From assembly GCF_947179165.1 (NCBI RefSeq), contig NC_077239.1, positions 68,056,634 through 68,120,633 of the forward strand: a stretch of DNA of 64,000 nt, given 5' to 3'. The translations under genes were made by a program, and so were the position numbers. Positions 12,227-22,719 of this stretch are shown piece after piece (the first letter of the stretch is position 1; each line of letters starts with the position of its first letter). Below the pieces are notes generated by a model. That model searched no databases. It was not told the DNA's origin and was given only the letters and a program-made list of their open reading frames with translations. This stretch comes from Solanum dulcamara. Its lineage: Eukaryota > Streptophyta > Magnoliopsida > Solanales > Solanaceae.

Positions 12227-12381
12227 ATAACCCGAATATGATTTCGTTGACTCTCTTAGACCAATTTCAACATTCCAAAATTGATGGAATCGACGAAACT
12301 CCATTTCGAGACTCGTATTTGCATCAATTTTGGAATGTTGAAATTGGTCTAAGAGAGTCAACGAAATCATATTCGGGTTAT
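12227..12381. repeat. Perfect 60-bp inverted repeat with 35-bp spacer
   Basis: Arms 12227-12286 and 12322-12381 are exact reverse complements over 60 bp. The spacer is 12287-12321. The left arm continues the LTR-like sequence, and the right arm leads directly into AT-rich DNA. The transcript would fold into a 60-bp perfect hairpin. Confidence 0.98.
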
Positions 12382-12882
12382 TTTTTTAAAAAATAAAAAT
12401 ATTTTCTATTTTATTATAATTTTTTTAATCATTATCTAAATGAAAATTAACGATCGGATTACTATGATCTTATTTATATGACATTATTTTCAATTATAAA
12501 GGTACATAAAATTATTCCATTTTAATTGTAAAAAGGTACATGAAGTTATTCCATTTTAATTGATAAAATAAAATTAAGAAGAAAAATAATAATGTCCTTC
12601 TTATTTATTATAGGGAAAATATTATTATAAGGTAAAGTAATTTTAAAGGAGAAGAAACAAAAATAAGATTCTTTAATAATAATACTTTTAATAAAAATAA
12701 AATGTGTTAATAAATATATAATATATATTTAGAAAAAGAGTATCTATTTTTACCGATTAAGTACTAATAAAAACATTTATTGATTAAACTATTGGCGATA
12801 AAAATATTTTATGATTAAATTATTAACAACAAAAAGCATTCTTATTCAATTTCACATGGTAGTGCAACACATTTGAGCAAAG
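12382..12882. other. AT-rich non-coding DNA
   Basis: No gene. A short direct repeat of AAAGGTACATRAARTTATTCC-type sequence occurs at about 12500 and 12534. Otherwise it is featureless. Confidence 0.4.
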
Positions 12883-13467
12883 TGTCACGGACTTAGACTT
12901 CCACTAAGACTTCCGTGCGGCACTTGACAACTTACTCACGAATCTTTCACGATCTTGTAAGCTCAAGTAAGCCTTTAAGACTAGATCGCCAAGGGAATGC
13001 TAAATAGTAAGAAAGACAAGAGAGCTTTTATGAAGAAGGCTTTTGTATTGCTTTTGGAAGAATGCTTGATTGCTTGATGGTTTACAAATGAATGGCCCCT
13101 TCTATTTATACTACTCCTAAGGGGCTTAAGTGTAAATAAAAATTACTATACAAGTCCTCCCATATTTACAAAGAAGTCCCTACTCTAGAACTCTCCACAC
13201 ACTCTAGAGAATTCCAAGTCTTTCTAGACTTCTCTACAAGCTTCTATAAGAATCTAGAGTCTTCCACTAACCTCTCCAAGACTCTAGGTTCTTCTACCTT
13301 CTTCAAGATTTCTCTTGAACATTCTAGAGCCTTCTATTAACCTCTCCAAGACTCTAGATTCCTCTACCTTCTTCTAGAATTATCTTGGACATTCTAGAGT
13401 CTTCTATTAACCTCTCCAAGACTCTAGATCTTTCCCCATCTTCATGATCAAGTGGCGGGTCATGACA
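12883..13467 (-). mobile_element. Solo LTR, 585 bp
   Basis: Begins TGTCACGGACTTAG and ends GGGTCATGACA, with 4-bp AAAG on both sides (12879-12882 and 13468-13471). The minus strand has a TATA-like TATAAATAGAAGG (about 13103-13118), giving the orientation. No internal element sequence adjoins. A 4-bp duplication is short for LTR elements, so the exact ends carry some doubt. Confidence 0.6.
13253..13440. repeat. 70-bp tandem repeat in the solo LTR
   Basis: Units beginning TCTAGAGTCTTCYAYTAACC start at 13253, 13323 and 13393, an exact 70-bp spacing. The third is incomplete. Confidence 0.92.
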
Positions 13468-13471
13468 AAAG

Positions 13472-14012
13472 GCTACAACAATATTATATTTCTTTTGGTT
13501 GAAAAGAAAATATAGCAAGTGGTGGTAACATGCTTACACGCCCATATATCATGTGACCCTATTAGTAGTTAGTCAACTTCTATTATTTAATTATTACATT
13601 AAGTTAAACAAAATTGTATTAAGTTAATAGCTACTTAATTAGATTTGCATTTGATAGGAATGGTACTACGAGCACCCACGTTCTCATAGATTTGATAGGG
13701 ACTGCCAATAATCATCAAATGTATACTTCTTTAATTTATTATTTAGTTTGTCTTATACGCATATACGCACGAATTGAGAAATCATTATATTCTATTATAA
13801 GACCAATTATTATATTCAACGTATTCTAGGAAATATTTTTGTTAGTTGTGGAAACAAGGGAAATTTGATATCTTGATTTCTTATTTACTTATATATTTGT
13901 TGGTTTGACTAGCTAATTTCTTGAAATAATTCTTTCACGGTCACTCTAACACAGGGTAAATCACTCGAACACAGGGTAAATAAATCAAAAGTAAAAGAGA
14001 TATTATATATTT
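13472..14012. other. Non-coding DNA, nothing recognised
   Basis: AT-rich with a short direct repeat of CTCGAACACAGGGTAAAT-like sequence near 13945-13980. No gene. Confidence 0.4.
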
Positions 14013-14155
14013 TGTTGTGTGTATAAATAAAATTTTATATTGATAGCTCGAAAAAGAAGAAGCTATTTATAAGGTATTGAATATTTTTAATAATATGAGA
14101 TTTTTTTTTAGAGAAAATCGTGAGAACTTGGTCAAAAACGAATAATACTCTCCAA
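14013..14155 (+). repeat. Dispersed repeat R, copy 1 (diverged)
   Basis: Shares with the copies at 15068 and 16003 the order TTGATAG, AAGAAG, AAGGTATTGAATATT, GAGAAAATCGTGAGAACTTGG. It belongs to an unnamed repeat family seen at least four times between 14 and 21 kb. Confidence 0.6.
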
Positions 14156-15067
14156 CGTGGGTGACACATAAGTGTGAATAAAATCGAACTGAAAATTGAA
14201 TTAAACCGCAAATCAAGTCAAATCGGAAGAAAAAATCGATTAGTGATTTGGTTTGACTTGATTTGGTATTGGAATAAAAAAAATCGATTATACTTGAGTT
14301 GGTTTGATTTTAACTAAAAAATTAATTTGAGACCAAACCAACCCATCATTATATATATAAATTTTTTTAAAAATATTATACATGAAAGTATTTTACTTTG
14401 ATATGATTTATAAATATTTCTTATGCTTTTTCATAATTTTATCTTTTAACATATTATTTCAAGTTTGAGACTTAGAAATTTGAATGGTCCAATAAATCTT
14501 ATAGTTCATAGATATTAATAACTCTAATAAAGCTCAAATCAAAATCAAATCAATACTAATAATAACCAAAAAAATAAAAATAAATTCAACACTAAGAATG
14601 ACAAATAATGTTGAGTATTTGTTCTTTAGTTTTACATTGATTTAGACAGCTAAAATACATAACCTAATTTTAGTTTTTCTTTAATGTTTAGAGATGTATT
14701 TAATATTTATTGAACTTATTTTAGCATGATTTAGTACTTTTAAATTATGATCATTTTTATTATGACTTAATAGTGTGCAATCATTATTTTATATGATTTT
14801 ATTATTATATTTTTGTTGAATATTTGAGTATAATCGCTTATCTTTCTTTAATTTTTTTTAGATAATTGTATTTTGGTGAGACTAAAGAAATATTTGAAGC
14901 ACAAGTTGATTATATGTTTGCATGAATAGTTTACCGAAAATCTTAGATTGTAAAATTCGAGTTTTATTAATTTGGTTTGATTTATAGATTAAAAATTCTG
15001 ACACAAATAATTTAATTTGGTAGTTGAAAAATCCGATCCATGTAGACCCTTGGTGATGCACACACAC
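14156..15067. other. AT-rich repeat-like DNA, possible MITE
   Basis: The left end has AATCGAACTGAAAATTGAATT and repeated TTGGTTTGACTTGATTTGG words, and the right end has TTAATTTGGTTTGATTTATAG. This looks like a decayed AT-rich MITE, but termini and target duplication could not be set. No gene. Confidence 0.3.
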
Positions 15068-15410
15068 ATTGAATCTCTAACATGTTAAAAGAAAAATGAG
15101 ATACTTATAATGGTGTTGAATATTCTCAATATAGTGTGAGGCCTTTTTGAGAAAATCATATGGATTTGGCTTAAAGCGTACAATATCACATTATACTGAT
15201 AATTATCTTATAGACAAACTTCATCCCTTTAATTAATCTTTATAGTGATAATTTATAAGAATTGCTAAACATAACTACACTTTGAATCTTATAATAGATC
15301 TCTAAAACTTGATCCTAATTAAATTCCTTCATTATCCTTTCTCTTTCCTCCCCCGTCGACAACTTTTTTTTGACCCTTTCCCTCTTTCATATAGAACTTA
15401 GTTTTAAGTG
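15068..15410 (+). repeat. Dispersed repeat R, copy 2 (uninterrupted)
   Basis: Runs without interruption through GAATATTCTCAATATAGTG, GAGGCCTTTTTGAGAAAATC and on to CTTTCTCTTTCCTCCCCCGT. The copy at 16003-18155 has the same sequence but is split by a solo LTR exactly within GAGGCCTTT. This copy therefore shows the empty site. Confidence 0.85.
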
Positions 15411-15418
15411 GAGACTGT

Positions 15419-15993
15419 AGGGCTGTTCAAAACCGAACCGAAATTGATAAATCGAATCGAAAAAAAGTTATTGATTTATTGATAATAGGTTATTGGCTTA
15501 GTGATTTCAGTAATGGTTTTCATTTTTTTATTATCGGATTATCGGTTCTTAACAATTGAAGATTTTTTTCTTAACGGGTAAATCGATAACCCGATAGTAA
15601 CTTAATAATTTATATTTATTACCTTATGGTATATAAAGTCTTTCACTTAGGGTTTAGTTTTATACTTTTATTTCTTATTATCTCAAACTCCTAGTTATTA
15701 TACAATGTTTTACATTTACTTTTGAGCAAGACACAATTTATCAACTCATGTACATAGGTCATTTGATTTGTCACCTTGTTTCTAAGAGATTTTCAATAAT
15801 TTTTTTGTATCAAATCCTAACGGTTAAACCGATAATCGAACCGATAATGATCAATAACCGATAAACCGATAATCGATCAGCTATTTCTTAATGGTTCTAT
15901 AATAGTTTGGCATGTCTATAAACTGATAATCTATAAATAAAATCAATAAACTTCAAAATTGAACCGAACCAAACCGACTAATATGCAACCTTA
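15419..15993. mobile_element. MITE-like element with AACCGAACCG motifs
   Basis: Starts near GGCTGTTCAAAACCGAACCG and ends near CCGACTAATATGCAACC, with many CCGATAA-type words internally. Such ends are common in Solanaceae MITEs. The TIRs are weak and no clean target duplication was found, so the class is uncertain. Confidence 0.45.
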
Positions 15994-16093
15994 GGAAACT
16001 GTTGGGTGTGCGGTGAAATTTCACATTGATAGTTAAAAAGAAAACTGAGATGCTAATAAAGGTGTTGAATATTCTCAATGGTGCGAGGCCTTT

Positions 16094-17892
16094 TGTAATG
16101 ACATGTCCCCGTCATTAGAGATAAGCCAATGGGGAAGGAATCTGGGCTAGAAAACTTCGGGTAGTACCTTCAAAAAATTTAAGCCTAGACCAGACTTGGA
16201 CGAATTCTGATTCAGGTGAGATATAGGGTGACCCTGTAATAGGTAGGGGATCAAGTCTACAATATGATTAAGTTAGACGATAGACAAGACGATTCGGAGC
16301 CTTTATGGCTTTTCGAAATGGCATTCGGATGAGTGAAACTCCCGAAATTAGATTTGGCATGAAGGGTATGATTTAAGACGCCATGGGTTGAGGGTTTGTT
16401 GTGAAATGGGAGTTTGAAGCTCAAGTTCCGAGCTCTCTATTTCTGTGCATCCCATTCTGGCGGAATTCCTCCCACTGGCGGAGCCGTTAGAGAGGGATGG
16501 TCTGGCTGTGGCGGGTCAGAAGGAACTTAAGTCGGGAAAAAGCCCCAGAACGGTTTTATTCATTCCCACTTCGTTCTCCAAAAAACTGAAATAACCTAGG
16601 GTAATTTCTACTGGTTTACACCCAATTTGTGCCAAAGGTAAGTAATTTACTCCTTAAACTTGTAAATTGATTCCTAGAACCCATAATCTGTGGTGGGTGA
16701 TCTTTGGGGGAGGGTTTTGGCTTGAAACTAATGGTGGGAAGTAGCCCTAGAATGGGGGTTAGGATCATGGGTTTGGCCTACGATGGAAATTATGTTATAA
16801 TTTATGTTAATTAGGTCATTTTGTTGATCCTTTGTATGTATTTACTGTTTTTAGACTAAGAACAAGCTGAACGAACTCGAAAAGGGAAAGCTCCTGCACT
16901 TAAGAGTTGTCGAAACTCAAATTTGAGGTAGGTGATGGTTTTTTTCCCGTACGTGATTCCTGTACTAGCTAAATTACTCCATTGTATGCATATGTGTATA
17001 TGAATAGGGAAGCATGTTATGAATTATGTGAAATGATCACTTACTGGCCTCTTGGTGACATAATGGTTGACTATTGATTGTAATAGTGGTTGATTTGTAT
17101 GTTTGGATAGGGTGTTAGGTTTCAACACACTTTTGGATTGGGTGTCACATTTCGGCACCTAATTGGATCAAGTGTCACATTCCGACACAAATCTTGGATC
17201 GAGTGTCACGTTCTGGCACATAAATAAGTGTTTGCAGGTTCCATGAGAGGACCTTATGTGAAATTTCATGATATTGAGATTGATGAACTGTGATCTTGTT
17301 GAGTACTAATTAAGATGAAAATGGTTAAGTTTATTTTGTATATATGTGCATACCATGTTGGGTTTACTTGTCCATGACTCGCTTACTGGCTAGCCACGTG
17401 ATCCTACCAGTACATTCTTGATTTTGTGTACTGATACTACATTTGCTCTATTTTTATTGAGTAGAGGGCATATTCAGCCGATTGCGGAGACACCTCGCCT
17501 AGAAGATCATTAATCGTCATAGCTTGAGGGTGAGCCAGTTCTTTCAAGCTACCATGATCTCTTCTACATTCTAGTCCTTCTTTCAGGACCATGACTCTTA
17601 AACATTGTTACTTTATTATTTGTGGATTTGCACCCCGTTTCTTAGATAGATGTTTATTTAGAGTTTTGATACTTCGACTTTCAATTTTTAGGATAATTCT
17701 TTCGCATGTTTTGAGTTTGTTGACTAGATTATTGCTAAGTTTATGGGACTCAACCCTATTTCTATATTTAAGCTGCTTCCGCATCTTTAAATTTCTTATA
17801 TCTTGTGAATGTTGTTAGTTTGAGTTGTAATAATAGTTCTCCCACCGAAGGTTTAGAGTAGGTGCCAGTTACGGCGGGTCGGGGTAGTGACA
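16094..17892 (+). mobile_element. Solo LTR, 1.8 kb, Gypsy-like (family 1)
   Basis: Begins TGTAATGACATGTCCCCG and ends GGGGTAGTGACA. Perfect 5-bp target duplication CCTTT (16089-16093, 17893-17897). A pre-insertion site is visible in the related repeat at 15.1 kb. It matches 763-2568 in inverted orientation over its whole length. No gag-pol is present. Contains a 30-bp array at 17105-17226. Confidence 0.9.
17105..17226 (+). repeat. ~30-bp tandem array in the family-1 LTR
   Basis: Units GGATNNAGTGTCACATTYCGGCAC start at 17105, 17135, 17165 and 17196 (30-31 bp). Confidence 0.8.
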
Positions 17893-18155
17893 CCTTTTGA
17901 AAAAAATCGCATGGACTTGGCTTATAACGTACAACATCATAGTATATTGATAATTATCTTATAGAGTAAACTCCAGCCGTCTAATTACTCTTTATAGTGA
18001 TAATTTATAACAAGTTACTAAACATAATTATACTTTGAATTTTATAATAGATCCCTAAAACTTGATAATTGAAGTCCTTCATTACCCTTTCTCTTTCCTC
18101 CCCCGTGGACGACTTTCCTTGGCTCTTTCCCTCTTTAACCTACTGTTTTTCGTTT

Positions 18156-19062
18156 TCTTTTTTTTTGTCTTCCTTCAATAACTTCATTTTCCTCCTTTTC
18201 TCTCCCTTCATCCTCCCAGAATGTTTCTTTATCTTCTTCAACACCTTTTTAAATCTTTTTTTTTACTTTAATTTTTTTACCTCTTTTCTCATAAATTGAA
18301 ATACAGGTATAGATCTTAGAAATTGAACTTGACTTCAAATATACATATGGTTGGAATGATTTTATGTATTGAAATTATTCTAGAAATTGAACTTGACATC
18401 AATTTTTTTTTGAGTTGTATCTTGGGATTTTCTAAGTTGTAACTAGAATTGAGACTTATATTTGTCGTGATGGTTGGAATAATTTCTAGTGGTGATACAA
18501 ATATATTTCATAAAATATAAAGGAGCATACATGTTACATATATATACATGTATCAAAAATGGACTTTTGATACGTATATGACATATATACTCAAAAAATT
18601 AAAAATACATTAATACAATAAATTTGAGAAAGTTGTATCACTGATACAAAATAAAATTCACAAAATGGTATTCCTGATACATCACTAATTTTTGAATTGT
18701 TATTAGATTTGATAATTAACTGAACTATCGCTATTTTGGTAAATAGACATCTAAGTGCTGTTATTTGTGAAATTTTCTCTAAAGAATATTCTCGGACCAT
18801 TTTAGTCCACCAAATTGGATCATAGTCAATAATTTGGTGGGACGAGTATGAAAATGAAGGAGTACAACATGGGATCCGATTTAGTGTCTTTTCCCATCTA
18901 TGGGCAAATATACAACATTTACCAGTAGTTTTAAAGTCATATACATCCTTTAGACTTAGGTGATCATAAATACTCTGACGATGTGGATGACACGCAAAAC
19001 ATATTAAATCTCTAACTTATGAATCATGGTAATTAGTCATGTGGCTTAGTTCGAGAAAACGA
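18156..19062. other. Pyrimidine-rich then AT-rich non-coding DNA
   Basis: 18130-18295 is strongly pyrimidine-rich on the + strand. The rest is AT-rich with no frame or repeat I recognise. Confidence 0.4.
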
Positions 19063-19109
19063 TTGTTGGGTGTATGGACAAAGTCCCACATTGACAGGTA
19101 AAAATAAAT

Positions 19110-20729
19110 ACAACAACAACAACGACCTAGTGAAATCCCACAACGTGGGGTCTGTGGAAGATGGAGTGTACGCAGACCTGACTCCTACCAAGGTAGGATG
19201 GCTGTTTTCAAGAGACCCTCGGCTCAGTAAAATCAGATAAGAATAAGGAGTTCAAAGCGATATAGAAACGATATAGAAAAGCAAGATAGGGCAATCAAAG
19301 TACAGAAAGTAATAAAAGTAATAAATGATAATAAATATTAGACCATAGGAAATTATAGTGCGCTAATACGACTACTAATAAGAGAGAATAACGAGACTAT
19401 GAACTAGCCTTCTACCCTAATGTGGGTCCTCCACACCCTCCTATCTAAGGTCATGTCCTCGGTAAGTTGTAACTGCGCCATGTCCTGTCTAATCACCTCT
19501 TTCCAATATTACTTCGACCTAACCCTACCTCTTCTGAAACCATCCATGGCTAACCTCTCACACCTCCGCACCGGGGAGCTGTGTCTCTTCTCTTCACATG
19601 TCCAAACCATTTTAGTCGCATTTTCCGCATCTTGTTTTTCACCGAGGCAACTCCTACCTTGTCCCGAATAGCCTCATTTCTAATTCTGTCACTCCTGGTA
19701 TGCCCACACATCCATCTCAATATTCTCATTCCAACAACTTTCATCTTTTGAATGTGAGATACCTTAATTGGCCAACACTCCGCCCCGTATAACATAGCCG
19801 GTCTAACCACCACTTTGTAGAACTTGCCCTTAAGTTTTGGAGGCACCTTCTTGTCACATAGCACACCGGAAGCGAGCCTCCATTTCATCCACCATGCCCT
19901 AATATGATGTGTGACATCCTCGTCAATCTCTCCGCTGCCTTGCATAATAGACCCAAGGTACTTGAAACTACTTTTCTTTTGGATGGCCTGGTCGCCAAGC
20001 CTAACTTCCGTGCTAACCTCCTGAGGTGTCTCACTGAACTTGCACTCTAAGTACTCTGTCTTGTTCTTACTCAGCTTAAACCCTTTAGACTCCAAGGTCT
20101 GTCTCCAATCCTCCAGGTTAGCATTAACACTGCTACGAGTCTCATCGATCAAGACTATGTCATCTGCAAAAAGCATACACCATGGCACCTCACCCTGAAT
20201 TTATCGCGTCAATCCGTCCATCACCAAGGCAAATAAAAATGGACTAAGAGTTGATCCTTGATGCAACCCCATCACAACTGGGAAACGCTCTGAGTTGCCT
20301 CCGATTGTCCTTACCCTGGTTTTGGCACCCTCATACATATCCTTGATCACCGTAATGTATTCCGCAGGTATACCTTTAGCCTCCAAACATCTCCATAGTA
20401 TCTCTCGTAGCATTTTATCATAGGCTTTTTCTAGGTCGATGAATACCATATGCAAGTCCCTCTTCCTCTCCCTATACTGCTTCACCAGTCTCCTCATGAG
20501 ATGGATGGTTTCTGTAGTTGAGCATCCCGGCATAAATCCGAACTGGTTCTCTGAAATAGACACGCCTCTCCTTAACCTCATCTCCATCACTCTTTCCCAC
20601 ACTTTCATTGTATGACTTAGAAGCTTGATACATCTATAGTTGTTGCAACTCTGGATATCCCCCTTATTTTTGTATAAAGGGATCATTACGCTCGACCGCC
20701 ATTCTTCGGGCATTGCTTCCATCTTAAAG
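19110..20729 (-). mobile_element. RTE-type LINE, 5'-truncated, with (TTG)n tail
   Basis: Minus-strand element whose 3' end is the (TTG)n tail at about 19110-19124 (CAACAACAACAAC on +), preceded by the 3' UTR that recurs alone at several other sites in this window. Flanks share AGGTAAAAATAAA/AGGTAAAAAAAAT, an imperfect target duplication of about 13 bp. Only the C-terminal part of the pol gene remains; the endonuclease is gone. Confidence 0.88.
19550..20722 (-). pseudogene. RTE LINE reverse transcriptase, one in-frame stop
   Basis: Encodes most of a non-LTR reverse transcriptase of the RTE clade, which would copy LINE RNA at nicked chromosomal target sites. Visible motifs, in order: [75 protein letters not shown], then the catalytic [10 protein letters not shown], the FKYLGSIMQ thumb-like region, [10 protein letters not shown] and the terminal [16 protein letters not shown] and [11 protein letters not shown] of RTE proteins. 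The frame is continuous over about 390 codons except for a single TAA codon at 20201-20203. The absence of the N-terminal endonuclease means the copy is dead despite intact FADD. Confidence 0.92.
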
Positions 20730-20784
20730 AGGTAAAAAAAATAGTTACTTATAAAGTATTGGATACTTTTAAGGAGTTTTTACA

Positions 20785-22130
20785 TAAATGAACACTTTAA
20801 GATTAATAATTACCCTTTTTATTGTATTTTTTTTATTACAGTCTACAACATATTTATCTTAATTAATAACTAAAACCACTTCATTACCCCTCCTTTCTCT
20901 CTCTCCTATCCCTCCCTTCCTTCATGCTTCTTCTTCTTTTTTCTGCTATTTTTTCTCTTTCTCTTTCTCTTTCTCTTTTTTTTTTTAAATAATAATTAAT
21001 TATTCTAATTTAAAACTAACTTAAATAGTACCGAAATATTTAAAATTCACATATAATACTTATAATATATTTGTATTAAAAATATTTTAATTATATATAT
21101 TCACCACATTTATTAAAAGATGCATATAATATGTATCATAAATTGATTTCAAAATGTATTATAATAAATTATTTTTTTTCATATTAATAGTGCTAAAATA
21201 TATTATTCTATTATAAATATTTTAGTATATATTCACCACGTACATTGAAACATGCCTATAATATATTGAATTCCAAATCTATTATAATTTTTTTATTCTT
21301 TTCTTATTAGTGGAAGATATTATTATATTAAAGATATTTTAGTCATATATTTACCACGTACATTAAAACATGCATATAATATATTAAATTCAAAATTTAT
21401 TATAATTATTTTTTATTTTTTCTCTTATTAACGGAATATATTATTATATTAAAAATATTTTAATTATATATTCACCGCGTGCATTGAAACGTCTCTATAA
21501 TATGTATAATATATTGAATTCAAAATGTATTACAATTAGAATTCAATATTAGACATTGTTATGAATTTAAATCATTGTTATTTCAATAAATATAATATAT
21601 TTTTAACAGCGTAAATTAATTTAAATAGTACTAAAATGTTTGAAATTCACACATAATACTTATAATACATTTATATTAAAAAATATTTTAGTTATATATT
21701 CACCACGTGCATTGAAACATGTCTATAATATGTATAAGATATTGAATTCAAAATGTATTACACTTATCGTTTATATTTATTTCTTTCATTGTGTTAGAAA
21801 TGCATTATATATGTATTTATGTAAAAAACTTATTTAATTTTAAAAGTATTAAAAACATCATTTCTATAATATCTAATTCAAAATTAAATTTTAAATTAGA
21901 ATAATTAATTGTTATTTTTAAAAAAGAAAAAGAAAAAATGAATAGAAAAAACGGACAAAAAAAAAGAAGGGAAGGAGAGAGAGAAAGAGAAAGAGAAAAA
22001 AAAGGAAAAACAGAAGAGAGAGAAAAGAAATGAAAAAAACGGAATAGAGAGAAAAAAAATATTTTGCTACTTTCATTTTTTCTGCTATTTCGGGTAAGAA
22101 AAATACTGTCATTTTTATAAAGGTGAAACA
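20785..22130. mobile_element. AT-rich MULE-like or foldback element with internal tandem repeats
   Basis: The ends are imperfect inverted relatives. The left has a pyrimidine-rich TTTCTCTTTCTCTTTCTC run (20945-20982) followed by AATAATTAATTATTCTAATTT. The right has the reverse complement AAATTAGAATAATTAATTG (21893-21911) followed by a GAAAGAGAAAGAGAAA purine run (21980-21998). Between them lie 120-132-bp tandem units with (T)CACCACGT cores at 21101, 21233, 21352, 21472 and 21700. No transposase frame. Class and exact ends are inferred. Confidence 0.5.
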
Positions 22131-22384
22131 TGTATTAAAATTCGTAATTAATGCTATATATTGTATTATTTAAGTAAATGAGCCTACTTTTGATGATTTG
22201 AGGGCTTTGTAAAAAAATAATCATGCAAGTTTGGTCCAAAATGAATAATATTACAATCATATTAAAAATAGTTATGAATTGTTCTAACCTAACGTGCTTA
22301 ATAATATAAATATTTTTGATGTTCGGTAATAGTAGAAAGTATTTTTCAGGGAAAGTTTATATTGAAAATTATTAATGATATTAG

Positions 22385-22642
22385 TGTTGGACAATGGACA
22401 TAGTGTAGTGAATGTACACATGCACTATTCCTCCCACTTTTTCCTTCCCTTTTTTCTTTCTACTTTTCCACTACCAAAACTTGTCAACCCCCTCCCCCCT
22501 ATTATTATCCCTTCATTCACAGTGGCTATAAATAGCCACTACTGTTATGCAATTACATATACTATAATAACTCTCTCCTTTTTCTCTTTCTCTTACTATT
22601 TTTCCTTGTTATTAATTTGCTAAATTAGTTTATTTTATAACA
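22385..22642 (+). repeat. 5' LTR of the copia element
   Basis: TGTTGGAC to ATAACA, with a TATA-like GGCTATAAATAGCC near 22523. Followed at once by CGTTATCAGCACGAGC, the presumed primer-binding site. It differs from the 3' LTR by several substitutions and small indels. Confidence 0.9.
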
Positions 22643-22658
22643 CGTTATCAGCACGAGC
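22643..22658 (+). promoter_or_regulatory. Presumed primer-binding site
   Basis: CGTTATCAGCACGAGC directly abuts the 5' LTR. It is not the common TGGTATCAGAGC (initiator Met tRNA) form, so the primer tRNA is not assigned. Confidence 0.5.
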
Positions 22659-22719
22659 TTCCATCACTTTGAGCTATTTTAAGAAGGTAACAAAAGAATA
22701 AGAATTTTATTTTCTTGAA

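Larger units (their letters stand above)
16003..18155 (+). repeat. Dispersed repeat R, copy 3, split by a solo LTR
   Basis: Left part 16003-16093 (TTGGGTGTGCGG to GAGGCCTTT) and right part from 17898 (TTTGAAAAAAATCGCATGG to TTTCCTCCCCCGTGG and beyond) align with the uninterrupted copy at 15068-15410. The intervening 1799 bp is the solo LTR plus one copy of the 5-bp target duplication. Confidence 0.85.
19063..20790 (+). repeat. Dispersed repeat R, copy 4, split by an RTE LINE
   Basis: Left piece GTTGGGTGTATGGACAAAGT to ACAGGTAAAAA (19063-19109), right piece GGTAAAAAAAATAG and TAAAGTATTGGATACTTTTAAGG (20730-20790). Together they match the start of the other copies. A further piece may resume at 22190 (GAGGGCTTTGTAAAAAAATA). 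Confidence 0.6.

Noticed and set aside
763..17892. One large LTR retrotransposon with LTRs at 763-2568 and 16094-17892
   Set aside because: The two LTRs are in opposite orientation and each has its own flanking duplication, so they are separate solo LTRs.
17591..18299. Hydrophobic open frames suggesting small membrane proteins
   Set aside because: They come from T-rich or pyrimidine-rich DNA, the first inside a solo LTR. Apparent hydrophobicity is a codon-composition effect.
21817..22131. Minus-strand frame rich in Phe, Leu and Ser
   Set aside because: It is the translation of the GAAAGAGAAA purine run; simple-sequence artefact.
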